Assembly (NCBI RefSeq): GCF_029269825.1 | Contig: NZ_JARJHU010000001.1 | Coordinates: 533,776 to 597,775 of the forward strand | DNA from: Pedobacter sp. JY14-1 | Lineage (GTDB): Bacteria > Bacteroidota > Bacteroidia > Sphingobacteriales > Sphingobacteriaceae | Reading direction: 5' to 3' | Length of the DNA: 64,000 bases | Part shown: in pieces, positions 15,191 to 24,143 of the stretch | How the letters are laid out: every line of letters begins with the position of its first letter | How positions within the stretch are numbered: the first letter of the stretch is position 1 | Notes under the pieces: model-generated | Seen by the model: only the letters and a program-made list of their open reading frames with translations | The model's database searches: none | Told to the model about the DNA's origin: nothing | Position numbers and translations under genes: made by a program

Positions 15191-17350
15191 TTAATTGACC
15201 AGCACTTCATCGACAAACATAATAGGTTTCATCTTCTGATCGGGATACCAGGACGGGATTTTCTTCAGGTTACGGGCCACTACCCTGATGCAGGATAGCC
15301 TGACAGGCTTAAAGCGGACCACTATATTATAGATCTTTTCAGGATCATCCTGCCGGAAGGCACCAGACCTCACAACACCCAGCATGCGCAGGTGCTGCTT
15401 ATCCGGACCGCCCCATACTTCAAATGACAGTGGCGGGAAAAATGCATTCTTTACCTGGCTCACTACATTAATCCCCACCGAGCTCACTTCAACCGGCTGT
15501 TTGTAGAACAGCAAAGATTCCATAGGATTATCTACATAACCGATCCAGAACCCATTATAAATATTCAGGCTGCCGAAGCGGCCGTCAATGAGCGCAGGTG
15601 GGCCACCTCCGTTGAGGTCAGGCCTTGGCCCCTGCACATGCACAGCACTATCGGCCTTATGGCTGTTTCTGTATAACGGAAGTACCAGCGGATCACTTGC
15701 CGTCCAACCCTTTTTATAGGCGCGAGCCGTAAAGACAATGTCCTCGCCGACCGGGATCGGTGCCGTATATAAAGCAGAATTCAGGCTATCAGGTTGCGAA
15801 CCGTCCAGGGTATAACGTATGGACACTCCTCTGACCGGGTGGGTAGCTTCCAGCCGGAAGGGTTTGCTGTACAGGCTTCCTTCTGCATTCAGTTTAGGTT
15901 GGTTCAGTTTGATGGGCTTTCCTTCATCCCGGAAGCCACCTTCAATCCTCACCTGACGGTTGTCTCTTTGCAATTGCTGCAGTTGCTTATCCTTAACCGG
16001 GGTATTCCATAGGGCCAGATGCTTTACCATGCTTTTTTTCAGAAAGTCATGGACAGCCTTCGCACTCACTCCGGTACCGGAAAGGGAAAGGCTGTGCAGG
16101 TGTTCCAGCCCCGTAAGTTCCTGCAATCCGGGGCCTTCGAGATCAGAATAATTTAGGCTGAGCTTTCTCAGGTTCCTGAAACCGGAGATCAGCTTCAGGT
16201 CTGCATCCTTTAAAGGCATACTGCTCAGGTTCAATGCGATGATCTGTTTCTTCAGTGGCTCCAATTCCTTCAGCAGTTCCGGCTTGAAATTTGCCTTATT
16301 ATAAAAATTAACCAGCAGGGCCGGTGAATTCCTGGCCAGCGGGTAAATGACCCGGTAATTATTGCTGAGTTTCCGGATGTCGTCCTCATCTGCAGCGCCA
16401 AAGTCATAGTCCTCATCAGGCACTTCTGCAGGAGCAAGATAGACCGCAGATACCATCCTAAGGGAATCATCTGCCGGAAGATCGGCAACTTTTTTATCCG
16501 TCACCGCATTTTGCTTTACCCAGTGGTAAAGGATGTCCATCTCACCTGCAGTCAATTGAGTCTGATCTTTTGGTGGCATATGCTTTTTATCATCTTCAGG
16601 CAGATGCAGGCGTTGTAATAAAAGACTGATTTCGGGCTTACCCGCTACGAACAGCTTTCCTGTCTTTCCCCCTTTGTTCAGGCCGGCAAAATCAGACATC
16701 ACCAGGCCGCCCTTCGCCTTGTCCGGATTGTGGCAGTTCAGACATTTCTGCGAAAAGATGGGCATCACCACATCTTCAAAAACCCTGGCGTCTTCCAGCG
16801 GAACCTTTGACCCGGCTGCGGTCTTACTGATGGGTTCCATGACAAAGTTCTCTCCATGCGTCAGCACCGCACCATAATGGCCGGCGAAGATCAGCCCGAG
16901 TACGACGATCAAAGCGCCTGTTCCGGCCAGCGGTGCTTTGTACCAGGACTTTTCCCTCGACCAGTAAATCAGCGATGCAGCAAATACGACGCCTGCGCCG
17001 GTCCATTTGTGCCAGCCGAGCATATTTCCCCCGTAGGCAGGTTCCCTGGACAGAAATATGCCCATAATGGCCGTAACTGCGGCCAGCAGACTACCGGTAA
17101 GCAGCAAACCGGTGGTGAAATTCAGATACAAAGTTTCCTTTGCATAGGTAGCCCGGAACCGGAAAAATTCCAGCAGCACCGCCAGCATGAGCAAGGTGAT
17201 GGGAAAGTGCAGCAACATAGGGTGCATCCGGCCCAGAGGCTGGAGCCATACAGGTATACTGACCTTACTGCCAAAAAACAATAGAAAAAGCAGGAAAACA
17301 TCCAGCGTGAAAAGCAGGTTTTCCGCGAGACCTTTCAGATTGATCTTCAT
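15191..17350 (-). CDS. Membrane-anchored planctomycete-type cytochrome c with LRR and CHB_HEX_C domains
   Basis: 719 residues. Four or so transmembrane helices in residues 12-160 (a DUF2231-like membrane domain with HPMLLHFPITLLML). Residues 188-285 are a PSCyt1-type cytochrome c domain: CLNCH (Cys203, Cys206, His207) and a Met in HMPPKDQ (Met258). Residues about 350-470 have leucine-rich-repeat-like strands (LISGFRNLRKLSLNYSDLE, LTGLEHLHSLSLSGTG). Around 495-570 is a chitobiase C-terminal-like fold (GVSIRYTLDGSQPDSLNSAL), and the tail (580-719) is an F5/8-like sandwich. It is the last gene of the four-gene operon, 8 bases after the NHL gene, and probably passes electrons at the periplasmic face. 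Confidence 0.85.
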   Translation of the reverse strand: MKINLKGLAENLLFTLDVFLLFLLFFGSKVSIPVWLQPLGRMHPMLLHFPITLLMLAVLLEFFRFRATYAKETLYLNFTTGLLLTGSLLAAVTAIMGIFLSREPAYGGNMLGWHKWTGAGVVFAASLIYWSREKSWYKAPLAGTGALIVVLGLIFAGHYGAVLTHGENFVMEPISKTAAGSKVPLEDARVFEDVVMPIFSQKCLNCHNPDKAKGGLVMSDFAGLNKGGKTGKLFVAGKPEISLLLQRLHLPEDDKKHMPPKDQTQLTAGEMDILYHWVKQNAVTDKKVADLPADDSLRMVSAVYLAPAEVPDEDYDFGAADEDDIRKLSNNYRVIYPLARNSPALLVNFYNKANFKPELLKELEPLKKQIIALNLSSMPLKDADLKLISGFRNLRKLSLNYSDLEGPGLQELTGLEHLHSLSLSGTGVSAKAVHDFLKKSMVKHLALWNTPVKDKQLQQLQRDNRQVRIEGGFRDEGKPIKLNQPKLNAEGSLYSKPFRLEATHPVRGVSIRYTLDGSQPDSLNSALYTAPIPVGEDIVFTARAYKKGWTASDPLVLPLYRNSHKADSAVHVQGPRPDLNGGGPPALIDGRFGSLNIYNGFWIGYVDNPMESLLFYKQPVEVSSVGINVVSQVKNAFFPPLSFEVWGGPDKQHLRMLGVVRSGAFRQDDPEKIYNIVVRFKPVRLSCIRVVARNLKKIPSWYPDQKMKPIMFVDEVLVN

Positions 17351-17358
17351 AACCAGGA

Positions 17359-18384
17359 TCAGGCACGCGTAAATTTATAGGGATATACTTTTCCGGAGGC
17401 CCACTGCGCTACATAGAGGTTACCATCATCGTCCACGCAGACATCATGCGGGTTTTTAAAGATCGCCTCAGCCTGCGCCATGGGTTGAAGAACGCCATCT
17501 TTATATACAGGCGCTGTTCCCCCGATATTGGATACAACCTTATTGTTTTTATCCAGGATGGTCACAAAACCACTGTTTTCCTTACCCAGGTCAGGTGAAC
17601 GGAGTACCGCTGCGTACAGATGGTCTTTATGGATCACCGGGCGGCATACGCAGGCACCGGGCAGCGCGATCACTTCCAGCAATTGACCATTCAGATCAAA
17701 GCGTTTAAAACAGTTTCGTGTACGGTCAGTTACCAGGAGTGTCGGCTTTCCCTTGCGTTTATCGATGCAGACACCGTGGGCATTGTCCAGGTTTTTGAGT
17801 TCAGTACCCCGTCCTCCGAAATGACTCAGGAGCTTACCATTGGCATCATAATGGAAAACATACTGCTGACCGTAACCGTCCGCGATAAAAAAGCTCCCGT
17901 CATCAGCTACTGCCGTCTCTGTGGGCACGAATTCTTCAGTCTTTTTATACAATCCTGTTTCCATAGGACAATCTATGGTCATGAGTATTTTTCCGTCAAG
18001 GGTGGTCTTATAGACCTGGTGACGGTTGGTATCGGTAATGAACAGATATTCTTTCCCGTTTTCCTTCGCAAGCGTCAGGCCATGTGCACCGGGGAATTCA
18101 TGTCCCCATGAACTCAGGAGTTTTCCGGATTTATTGTAGATCAGTACATTGTTTTTAGTCTCGTTGGTCAGCAGGATGATACGGCCTTTGGCATCCTGTA
18201 CCATTTCGTGGCAGTCATTGACTGGATTCACTGCGGGATTCAGCTGTCCCCACTTGTCATCCATTGCAAAACGCATCTGGTTATGGCCATACAACGGACC
18301 CTTGGGTTTGGCCAGCATGTCTTTGGCGATAAAAAATGATGCCGAAAAAACGGCAGTCTGTTTGATAAAGGTTCTTCTTTCCAT
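17359..18384 (-). CDS. NHL-type six-bladed beta-propeller protein, Tat-like signal
   Basis: 341 residues. The N-terminus MERRTFIKQTAVFSASFF is a Tat-like signal (RRTFIK). Propeller blades repeat as HGLTLAKENGKEYLFITDT, TAVADDGSFFIADGYGQQY, HGVCIDKRKGKPTLLVTDR and HDVCVDDDGNLYVAQWASG. Relatives include peptidylglycine-lyase-like and 6-bladed propeller lactonase-like proteins; no catalytic residues are certain. It lies 8 bases from both neighbours, so it is translationally close to DUF1501 and the cytochrome. Confidence 0.85.
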   Translation of the reverse strand: MERRTFIKQTAVFSASFFIAKDMLAKPKGPLYGHNQMRFAMDDKWGQLNPAVNPVNDCHEMVQDAKGRIILLTNETKNNVLIYNKSGKLLSSWGHEFPGAHGLTLAKENGKEYLFITDTNRHQVYKTTLDGKILMTIDCPMETGLYKKTEEFVPTETAVADDGSFFIADGYGQQYVFHYDANGKLLSHFGGRGTELKNLDNAHGVCIDKRKGKPTLLVTDRTRNCFKRFDLNGQLLEVIALPGACVCRPVIHKDHLYAAVLRSPDLGKENSGFVTILDKNNKVVSNIGGTAPVYKDGVLQPMAQAEAIFKNPHDVCVDDDGNLYVAQWASGKVYPYKFTRA

Positions 18385-18392
18385 AGTGGTGG

Positions 18393-19841
18393 TTACGCAA
18401 TGATATCGTTGATTACTTTTCCGGAGACGTCTGTAAGCCGGTAGCGTCTCCCCAGGTGCTTGAAGATCAGTTTCTCGTGGTTCAGCCCCATCAGGTGCAG
18501 TACTGTAGCCTGAAAGTCGTGTACATGTACCGGATCTTTGACGATGTTATAACCAAAGTCATCGGTTTCGCCATAGACTCCCGGCTTAACCCCGCCGCCC
18601 GCCATCCAGATGCTGAAACAGCGCGGATGGTGGTCACGGCCATAATTGTCCTTGTTGAAATTACCCTGGCTGTAATTGGTGCGTCCGAACTCTCCGCCCC
18701 AGATCACCAGCGTCTCATCGAGCAGGCCGCGCTGCTTCAGATCGGTAATGAGTGCCGCCGATGCCTGGTCCACGTCTCTGGCCTGTCCCGCCATTTCATT
18801 TGGAAGGTTGCCATGCTGGTCCCAACCCTGGTGGTAAAGCTGCACGAAGCGCACCCCGTTTTCACTCAGCTTCCGCGCCAGCAGGCAATTAGCGGCGAAA
18901 GTTCCCGGTACCAGGCAGTCCGGTCCGTACATCTTGATAATGTCGTCGGGCTCCTTGGATACATCAGTAATCTCAGGTACCGCCGTCTGCATCCGGTAGG
19001 CCATTTCATACTGCTGTATTTTGGCATTGATCTCGGGATCACCGAACTCCTGGTACGAGAGATTGTTCAATTCGGCAAGCTTGTCCAGCATCTTGCGGCG
19101 CTCAAAACGGTTCATGCCCTCCGGATCCTTCAGGTAAAGTACCGGATCTTCACTAGCACTGAACTGCACGCCCTGGTGAGTGGATTCCAGAAAGCCGTTG
19201 GTCCAGAGTTTGGAATATACACCCTGCCCATTGCCTTTACCACGCGACAGCAGTACGGTAAAGGCAGGAAGGTTTTTGTTCTCGCTACCCAATCCGTAAC
19301 TCAGCCAGGCGCCCATACTTGGACGGTTGCCCTGCTGCGCACCGGTCTGGAAAAAGGTCAGTGCCGGATCATGGTTGATGGCTTCGGTATGCATCGAACG
19401 GATGATGCAGATGTCATCGACAATCTTCGCGGTGTTGGGGAAAAGGTCACTGATCCAGGCCCTTGATTCTCCGTATTGTTTGAAGTCGTAAAAAGAACCG
19501 ACCAGCGGAAAAGAACTCTGACCGGCAGTCATACCGGTGAGCCGCTGGTTGCCCCTGACAGATGCCGGTAGCTCCTGCCCCACCATTTCCCGCAGTTTGG
19601 GTTTATAATCGAAGCTTTCCAGCTGAGAAGGCGCACCATTCTGGAATAGATAGATCACCCTTTTCGCCCTTGGCGCGAAGTCTGGGATACCCGGGGTGAA
19701 GGGTGCGTCCGCAGACGCGCTCCCAAAAAGATCCGGGATCATCAGTGAGCCCAGGGCTACACTACCCAGCCCAAGGCTTAGCCTGGATAGAAAACGCCTT
19801 CTGTTGTAAGTTAATCCGTGTTCTAAAATGTCCTTATCCAT
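18393..19841 (-). CDS. DUF1501 family protein (Tat-exported, sulfatase-like fold)
   Basis: 482 residues. The Tat signal YNRRRFLSRLSLGLGSVAL is at residues 12-30. DUF1501 hallmarks follow: RAKRVIYLFQNGAPSQLESF, IRSMHTEAINHDPA, MGAWLSYGLGSENKNLP, RFVQLYHQGWDQHGNL, LVIWGGEFGRTNYSQ and NYGRDHHPRCFSIWMAGGG. The family shares an alkaline-phosphatase/sulfatase-like core and almost always sits next to DUF1549/DUF1553 cytochrome genes, as it does here at 2 bases. Molecular function is not established. Confidence 0.93.
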   Translation of the reverse strand: MDKDILEHGLTYNRRRFLSRLSLGLGSVALGSLMIPDLFGSASADAPFTPGIPDFAPRAKRVIYLFQNGAPSQLESFDYKPKLREMVGQELPASVRGNQRLTGMTAGQSSFPLVGSFYDFKQYGESRAWISDLFPNTAKIVDDICIIRSMHTEAINHDPALTFFQTGAQQGNRPSMGAWLSYGLGSENKNLPAFTVLLSRGKGNGQGVYSKLWTNGFLESTHQGVQFSASEDPVLYLKDPEGMNRFERRKMLDKLAELNNLSYQEFGDPEINAKIQQYEMAYRMQTAVPEITDVSKEPDDIIKMYGPDCLVPGTFAANCLLARKLSENGVRFVQLYHQGWDQHGNLPNEMAGQARDVDQASAALITDLKQRGLLDETLVIWGGEFGRTNYSQGNFNKDNYGRDHHPRCFSIWMAGGGVKPGVYGETDDFGYNIVKDPVHVHDFQATVLHLMGLNHEKLIFKHLGRRYRLTDVSGKVINDIIA

Positions 19842-19843
19842 AA

Positions 19844-22168
19844 TTACGATCGGGTTATCGTTTCTTCCAGGTTATAAATGGCACTGACCACCTCCATCAT
19901 CGCGGCGGCCGAAGTCCTATCCAGCTGATCAGGCATAGGGTACTCCCCTACGGCCAGTACTTTTCCGGCCAGTTTCTGGTCCCGGTAGATCTTCAGCTGA
20001 TCGGTATGATAACTGTTTAATATCCCGAGCTCCTGCGCTGTTGGCCTGCGGCATACAATAAGCCGGAAGGCCTTACTGATCTTTGCGCTGGCATCACCCT
20101 TTTCTGCAAGCAGATTCACTGCCAGTACCCTCGATGCTTCCAGCACAGTCGGGTCATTGAGCATCACCAGTGCTTGTAACGGCGTATTGGTCTTCAGTCG
20201 TTTCACCTCACACTGGTCACGGTTGCTCGCATCGAAGATACCCATTACCGGAGGCGGAACCGTTCTCTTGATCAGGGTATACATTCCCCTGCGGTATAAC
20301 TTGTCTCCATGGTCCTGGATATAGGTAGCCAGCTGACCCCGGCCTGAACTGGCGGCTTCCCATAAGCCAGGAGGCTGATAGGGTTTGACACTCGGGCCAC
20401 CGATCTGCCTGTTGAGCAGGCCACTACTGGAGAGGACGATATCCTTCACAATTTCCGCCGGCATGCGGTAACGCGTAGATCTGGATAGCAATATATTCTC
20501 CGGATCGGCCTGTAATTTCTCCTGGCTTGTTACCGCAGACTGGCGGTAAGTTGCAGACATGACGATCTGTTTGACCAGTCGCTTGACGTCCCACTTGTGG
20601 TCCATAAAATCCACTGCCAGCCAATCCAGCAGCTCGGGATGGGTAGGCAGTTCGCCCTGCATCCCAAAATCTCCGGATGTCTTGACAATACCTCTTCCGA
20701 AGATCTCCTGCCATACCCGGTTCACAAATACCCTGGAGGTGAGTGGATTGCTGCGGTCAAACAGCCACTGGGCAAGTCCAAGCCTGTTCTTAGGATATTT
20801 ATTACTAAACGCCAGTACAGATTTCGGCGTGCCTGCAGTTACTTCCTCACCATGCGCGTCATATGCGCCCCTGTTCAGCAGGTAAGTTTTGCGGACCGTG
20901 TCCTGGTCGCCCATTACAGAGACGATCAGCCGGTTGGTGTCCTGTTTATTGATGAAGGTGAGGATGTTCTTTACATCGTCATTACTGATTTCCATCAATG
21001 GCTTTTTGGCATACGTCTCCGGTCCGCCGACCACAGACTCAATCCCCACTTCCTTCACATTATTAAAGAAAGCGAATACCTGGTAATATTCCTTCTGTGA
21101 AAAAGGATCGTATTTATGATCATGACAATGCGCACATTCGAGCGTTACGCCGATCATGGCCTTGCCAAACGTATTAGTACGGTCACTGACGTATTCTACC
21201 CGGTATTCCTCGTCTATTACCCCGCCTTCTTCAGTGATCTTGTGATTGCGGTTGAACCCTGTAGCCAGCAGTTGTTCCTTGGTAGCATTCGGCATCAGGT
21301 CGCCGGCAAGCTGCCAGGTAATAAACTGGTCGTAAGGCATATTTTCGTTAAAGGCATGGATCACCCAATCGCGCCAGGGCCATTGCGAGCGGTAGTTGTC
21401 ATCCTGATAACCATGTGAATCGGCATACCTGGCCACATCCAGCCAATGCAGCGCCATGCGTTCCCCATAATTAGGGCTTTGCAGCAAACGGTCCACTGCT
21501 TTTTCATAAGCATTATGGCTCTTATCTGAAAGAAATCCGTCCATCATGGCCAGACTGGGCGGCAGGCCGGTCAGATCGAAGCTCAGCCGCTTCAGCAATC
21601 GTTCCTTATCCGCCTCAGGGTTAGGGGCCAGATGCCTTTCCTCCATTTTATGGAGCACAAAACGGTCAATTTCATTCTTAGGCCAGGCCTTTTGCTTCAC
21701 TATGGGCAAGGCCGGCAGTTGAGGTGCTACAAACGCCCAATGCCTTTCATATTTAGCGCCCTGTTTGATCCATTTCTCCAGCACAGCCACTTCATAAGAC
21801 GACAGTTTAAGATTAGAAGCTTTTGGCGGCATGACCATATTGGAGTCCTTGGCCGTTATTCTCAGGAATACTTCCGATGCATTGGGTTTGAAAGGTACGA
21901 GTGCATGAGCAGAAGGATTATCTTTCAACGCCTTGTAGGCTTCCTCCGCAATGTCAAGCCTTAGTCCGGCCTCACGCTTGTTGGCGTCCGGTCCGTGACA
22001 GACAAAACACTTATCGGACAATATAGGTCTTACATGAAAGTTATAGCTGATGGTTTCTGGTACCGACTGTTCTTCAGTTGTTTCCTTAGCTTTCTCACTG
22101 CTACAGGACTGAATAAAGTACACAATTACAGAAAACGTCAGCAGCAGGTATACAAGCCTCCGGTCCAT
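19844..22168 (-). CDS. PSCyt1-DUF1549-DUF1553 cytochrome lipoprotein
   Basis: 774 residues. Lipoprotein signal with the lipobox before Cys22 (YFIQSC). Residues 40-140: planctomycete cytochrome domain with CFVCHGPD (Cys54, Cys57, His58) and MVMPPKAS. DUF1549 follows (WPKNEIDRFVLHKMEE, DLTGLPPSLAMMDGFL, DVARYADSHGYQ) and includes a second haem-like motif CAHCHDHKYDPFSQ. DUF1553 closes the protein (NRVWQEIFGRGIVKTSGDFG, THPELLDWLAVDF, PLQALVMLNDPTVLEASR). It is the first gene of the operon and likely a surface or periplasmic electron-transfer partner of DUF1501. AACCAAAT lies at 22178-22185, 9 bases before the ATG. Confidence 0.93.
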   Translation of the reverse strand: MDRRLVYLLLTFSVIVYFIQSCSSEKAKETTEEQSVPETISYNFHVRPILSDKCFVCHGPDANKREAGLRLDIAEEAYKALKDNPSAHALVPFKPNASEVFLRITAKDSNMVMPPKASNLKLSSYEVAVLEKWIKQGAKYERHWAFVAPQLPALPIVKQKAWPKNEIDRFVLHKMEERHLAPNPEADKERLLKRLSFDLTGLPPSLAMMDGFLSDKSHNAYEKAVDRLLQSPNYGERMALHWLDVARYADSHGYQDDNYRSQWPWRDWVIHAFNENMPYDQFITWQLAGDLMPNATKEQLLATGFNRNHKITEEGGVIDEEYRVEYVSDRTNTFGKAMIGVTLECAHCHDHKYDPFSQKEYYQVFAFFNNVKEVGIESVVGGPETYAKKPLMEISNDDVKNILTFINKQDTNRLIVSVMGDQDTVRKTYLLNRGAYDAHGEEVTAGTPKSVLAFSNKYPKNRLGLAQWLFDRSNPLTSRVFVNRVWQEIFGRGIVKTSGDFGMQGELPTHPELLDWLAVDFMDHKWDVKRLVKQIVMSATYRQSAVTSQEKLQADPENILLSRSTRYRMPAEIVKDIVLSSSGLLNRQIGGPSVKPYQPPGLWEAASSGRGQLATYIQDHGDKLYRRGMYTLIKRTVPPPVMGIFDASNRDQCEVKRLKTNTPLQALVMLNDPTVLEASRVLAVNLLAEKGDASAKISKAFRLIVCRRPTAQELGILNSYHTDQLKIYRDQKLAGKVLAVGEYPMPDQLDRTSAAAMMEVVSAIYNLEETITRS

Positions 22169-22286
22169 AGTGTAAATATTTGGTTTGTGTGCTACGGATC
22201 AGATCCGTTATCCTAAATTAAGATAAACATCCGGCAATTACAAGCAAAAACCAAAACTTGTATATACAAACAGACAAACGCCTGTT

Positions 22287-22889
22287 TTAACGGGTGCGGA
22301 AGATCTTATCCCAAAGGTCTGAAGTGACCCCATATTTTGTCGTAGGATCTGAATAATGGTGCAGCATATGCTGTTGTTTGAGTTTTTTCCACAGTCCGCT
22401 TTTGAAATTTGCATGGTGCAGCATATAATGCGTCATGTCATAAAACAGATAACCCAGCATGAAACCGGCAAAGAAGCCGTCCAGCATAGCAGGTGCCATC
22501 AACCATTTAAAGAGGAAGTAAAACGCAAGCGCCAGTGGAATACTGGCCGATGGCGGCATCACCAGGCGCTGTGCATCATTGGGATAATCATGGTGCACGC
22601 CGTGAAAAATAAAATGGATGCGCTTGCCCCAGTCAGAAGAAGGGTAAAAGTGAAAGACAAAACGGTGCATGATATATTCCGTCAACGTCCAGATGAACAA
22701 CCCCATCAGCAAATGACCGGCAAAAGAAAGAAACCCGTTCTGTATTACAGACTGCCAGACGAAATATCCGACAACTGGGACATATACGATCAGGGGCACG
22801 AAAAAGGGCACCTTGGAAAGCGCTTCCAGCAGAGGACTTTTGAACATCCTGGTCGATTCCCTTGAATTGGATATGTAGTTCTTCTTCAT
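22287..22889 (-). CDS. Fatty acid hydroxylase family membrane protein
   Basis: 200 residues with about four membrane segments and the di-iron histidine boxes of the fatty-acid-hydroxylase superfamily: HRFVFH, HGVHHDYP, HYMLHH and HMLHHYSDP. Closest in layout to the FA2H/Scs7 fatty acid 2-hydroxylase branch without its cytochrome b5 domain. In sphingolipid-making Bacteroidota it may hydroxylate the acyl chain of ceramides (inference). Stands alone, transcribed towards the PVC-type operon. Confidence 0.88.
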   Translation of the reverse strand: MKKNYISNSRESTRMFKSPLLEALSKVPFFVPLIVYVPVVGYFVWQSVIQNGFLSFAGHLLMGLFIWTLTEYIMHRFVFHFYPSSDWGKRIHFIFHGVHHDYPNDAQRLVMPPSASIPLALAFYFLFKWLMAPAMLDGFFAGFMLGYLFYDMTHYMLHHANFKSGLWKKLKQQHMLHHYSDPTTKYGVTSDLWDKIFRTR

Positions 22890-23040
22890 ATGAATAGGTT
22901 TGACGTGCTTCGCAACTGCAGGGATTTACGGTGCAGCGCAATTCCAGTGGTCATAAACAAATACAAAATTAAGGCTTTTTCCTTTTGGTACCGCAATTCA
23001 TTTCTTAACGTATGGTAAGATTTTCAGGAAATATCCCGCT

Positions 23041-23048
23041 TAAATTTG
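23041..23048 (+). promoter_or_regulatory. -7 box of the pirin gene
   Basis: TAAATTTG matches the Bacteroidota TAnnTTTG consensus exactly, 43 bases before the pirin start. No clean TTG -33 at the ideal spacing; TTTT at 23021-23024 is the nearest. Confidence 0.4.
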
Positions 23049-23091
23049 TTTCACAATAAAAACATAAGATCTGATTTGAAAGGACAGCAAC

Positions 23092-23808
23092 ATGGCACAT
23101 ACGATAGTACACCGCGCAGCAACAAGAGACCATTCCGACCACGGCTGGTTGAAAAGTTACCATACTTTTAGTTTTGGTATGAACTACAATCCCGAACGGG
23201 TCAATTTTGGCGCACTCCGCGTTTTAAACGATGACTGGGTGAGTGGTGGACAAGGGTTCGGAGAACATCCGCATGACAACATGGAAATTATTTCTATCCC
23301 ACTTTCAGGGGCTTTGCAGCACGAAGACAGTATGGATAATGTAGCCGTCATCGAATCAGGAGAAATCCAGGTAATGAGCGCCGGTACGGGGATTTATCAT
23401 AAGGAGTTCAACAAAAACCGCGGCGAGGCGGTGCAGTTTCTGCAGATCTGGCTGTTCCCCAACCAGCGTAATGTGACACCGAGGTACCAGCAGCTAAGAT
23501 ATGATGGCTTACTCAAGCCCAATCAATTTACACAGATCTTGTCTCCCGATCAGCATGACGACGGGGTCTGGATCTACCAGGATGCCTGGTTTCACATTGG
23601 AAAGTTCGATCAGGATACGGTGATTGATCATACACTGAAACAAAGTGATCATGGGCTTTACGTTTTTGTGCTTGAGGGATCTGCTGTTGTCAGGGGGACA
23701 ACACTGGAAAGACGTGATGGCCTTGGTATCTGGGAGACCGAACAGATTAAGATCAAGGCTACGCCTGGCGCACACCTCCTGCTGATGGAAGTTCCCATGA
23801 AATTCTAA
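23092..23808 (+). CDS. Pirin family bicupin protein
   Basis: 238 residues, standard length for bacterial pirins (YhaK/YhhW type). The metal site is present: HPHDNMEI supplies two His and GIYHKEF a His and Glu. Other family blocks are HGWLKSYHTFSFG, PLSGALQHEDSMDN, IQVMSAGTGI and FLQIWLFPNQ. Some members are quercetin 2,3-dioxygenases; others act as redox-sensing regulators. No signal peptide, so cytoplasmic. Only 29 bases precede the next gene. Confidence 0.92.
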   Translation: MAHTIVHRAATRDHSDHGWLKSYHTFSFGMNYNPERVNFGALRVLNDDWVSGGQGFGEHPHDNMEIISIPLSGALQHEDSMDNVAVIESGEIQVMSAGTGIYHKEFNKNRGEAVQFLQIWLFPNQRNVTPRYQQLRYDGLLKPNQFTQILSPDQHDDGVWIYQDAWFHIGKFDQDTVIDHTLKQSDHGLYVFVLEGSAVVRGTTLERRDGLGIWETEQIKIKATPGAHLLLMEVPMKF

Positions 23809-23837
23809 GTGAATGTTATTTTTCGTAACTTAAGGGT

Positions 23838-24143
23838 ATGAAGAAGCATGAAATACTGATCGTTTGCGCACACACGGAAATCCTGAACACCATTCTCCGG
23901 CTGATCAATTCCAATGAGTCTCTGCACGGAACAGGTGCAAACACGCTTGAACAGGCCATCACCACGTTTACTTCATCCAGTTGTGACCTGGTACTAATTG
24001 GTGCGGGCCTTTCTGAAACTGAGGAACAGGAACTTGAATCGATTATTTCCAGGTCAAGAAAAAAGGTACCCGTAGTACATCATTACGGAGGAGGCAGCGG
24101 CTTGCTGTTTACGGAGATTTACGGGGCTCTGGGGGTGAAATAA
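23838..24143 (+). CDS. Degenerate receiver-like protein
   Basis: 101 residues with the alpha/beta pattern of a response-regulator receiver (ILIVCAHTEILNTILRLIN, CDLVLIGAGLSE, KVPVVHHYGGGSGLLFTEIY). The position of the phosphoacceptor Asp after strand 3 is Gly (VLIGAG) and the conserved Lys after strand 5 is absent, so phosphorylation is unlikely. Follows pirin by 29 bases and overlaps the 3' end of the broken redoxin gene on the other strand by 35 bases. Confidence 0.6.
   Translation: MKKHEILIVCAHTEILNTILRLINSNESLHGTGANTLEQAITTFTSSSCDLVLIGAGLSETEEQELESIISRSRKKVPVVHHYGGGSGLLFTEIYGALGVK

Noticed and set aside
18456..19466. 336-codon plus-strand open frame
   Set aside because: Antisense shadow of DUF1501; composition rich in His/Val/Arg as expected from the complementary frame.
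15191..22168. Recent transfer from Planctomycetes
   Set aside because: The families are shared with Planctomycetes, but they are also common in Bacteroidota, and the operon shows no flanking mobile gene or evident base-composition break.
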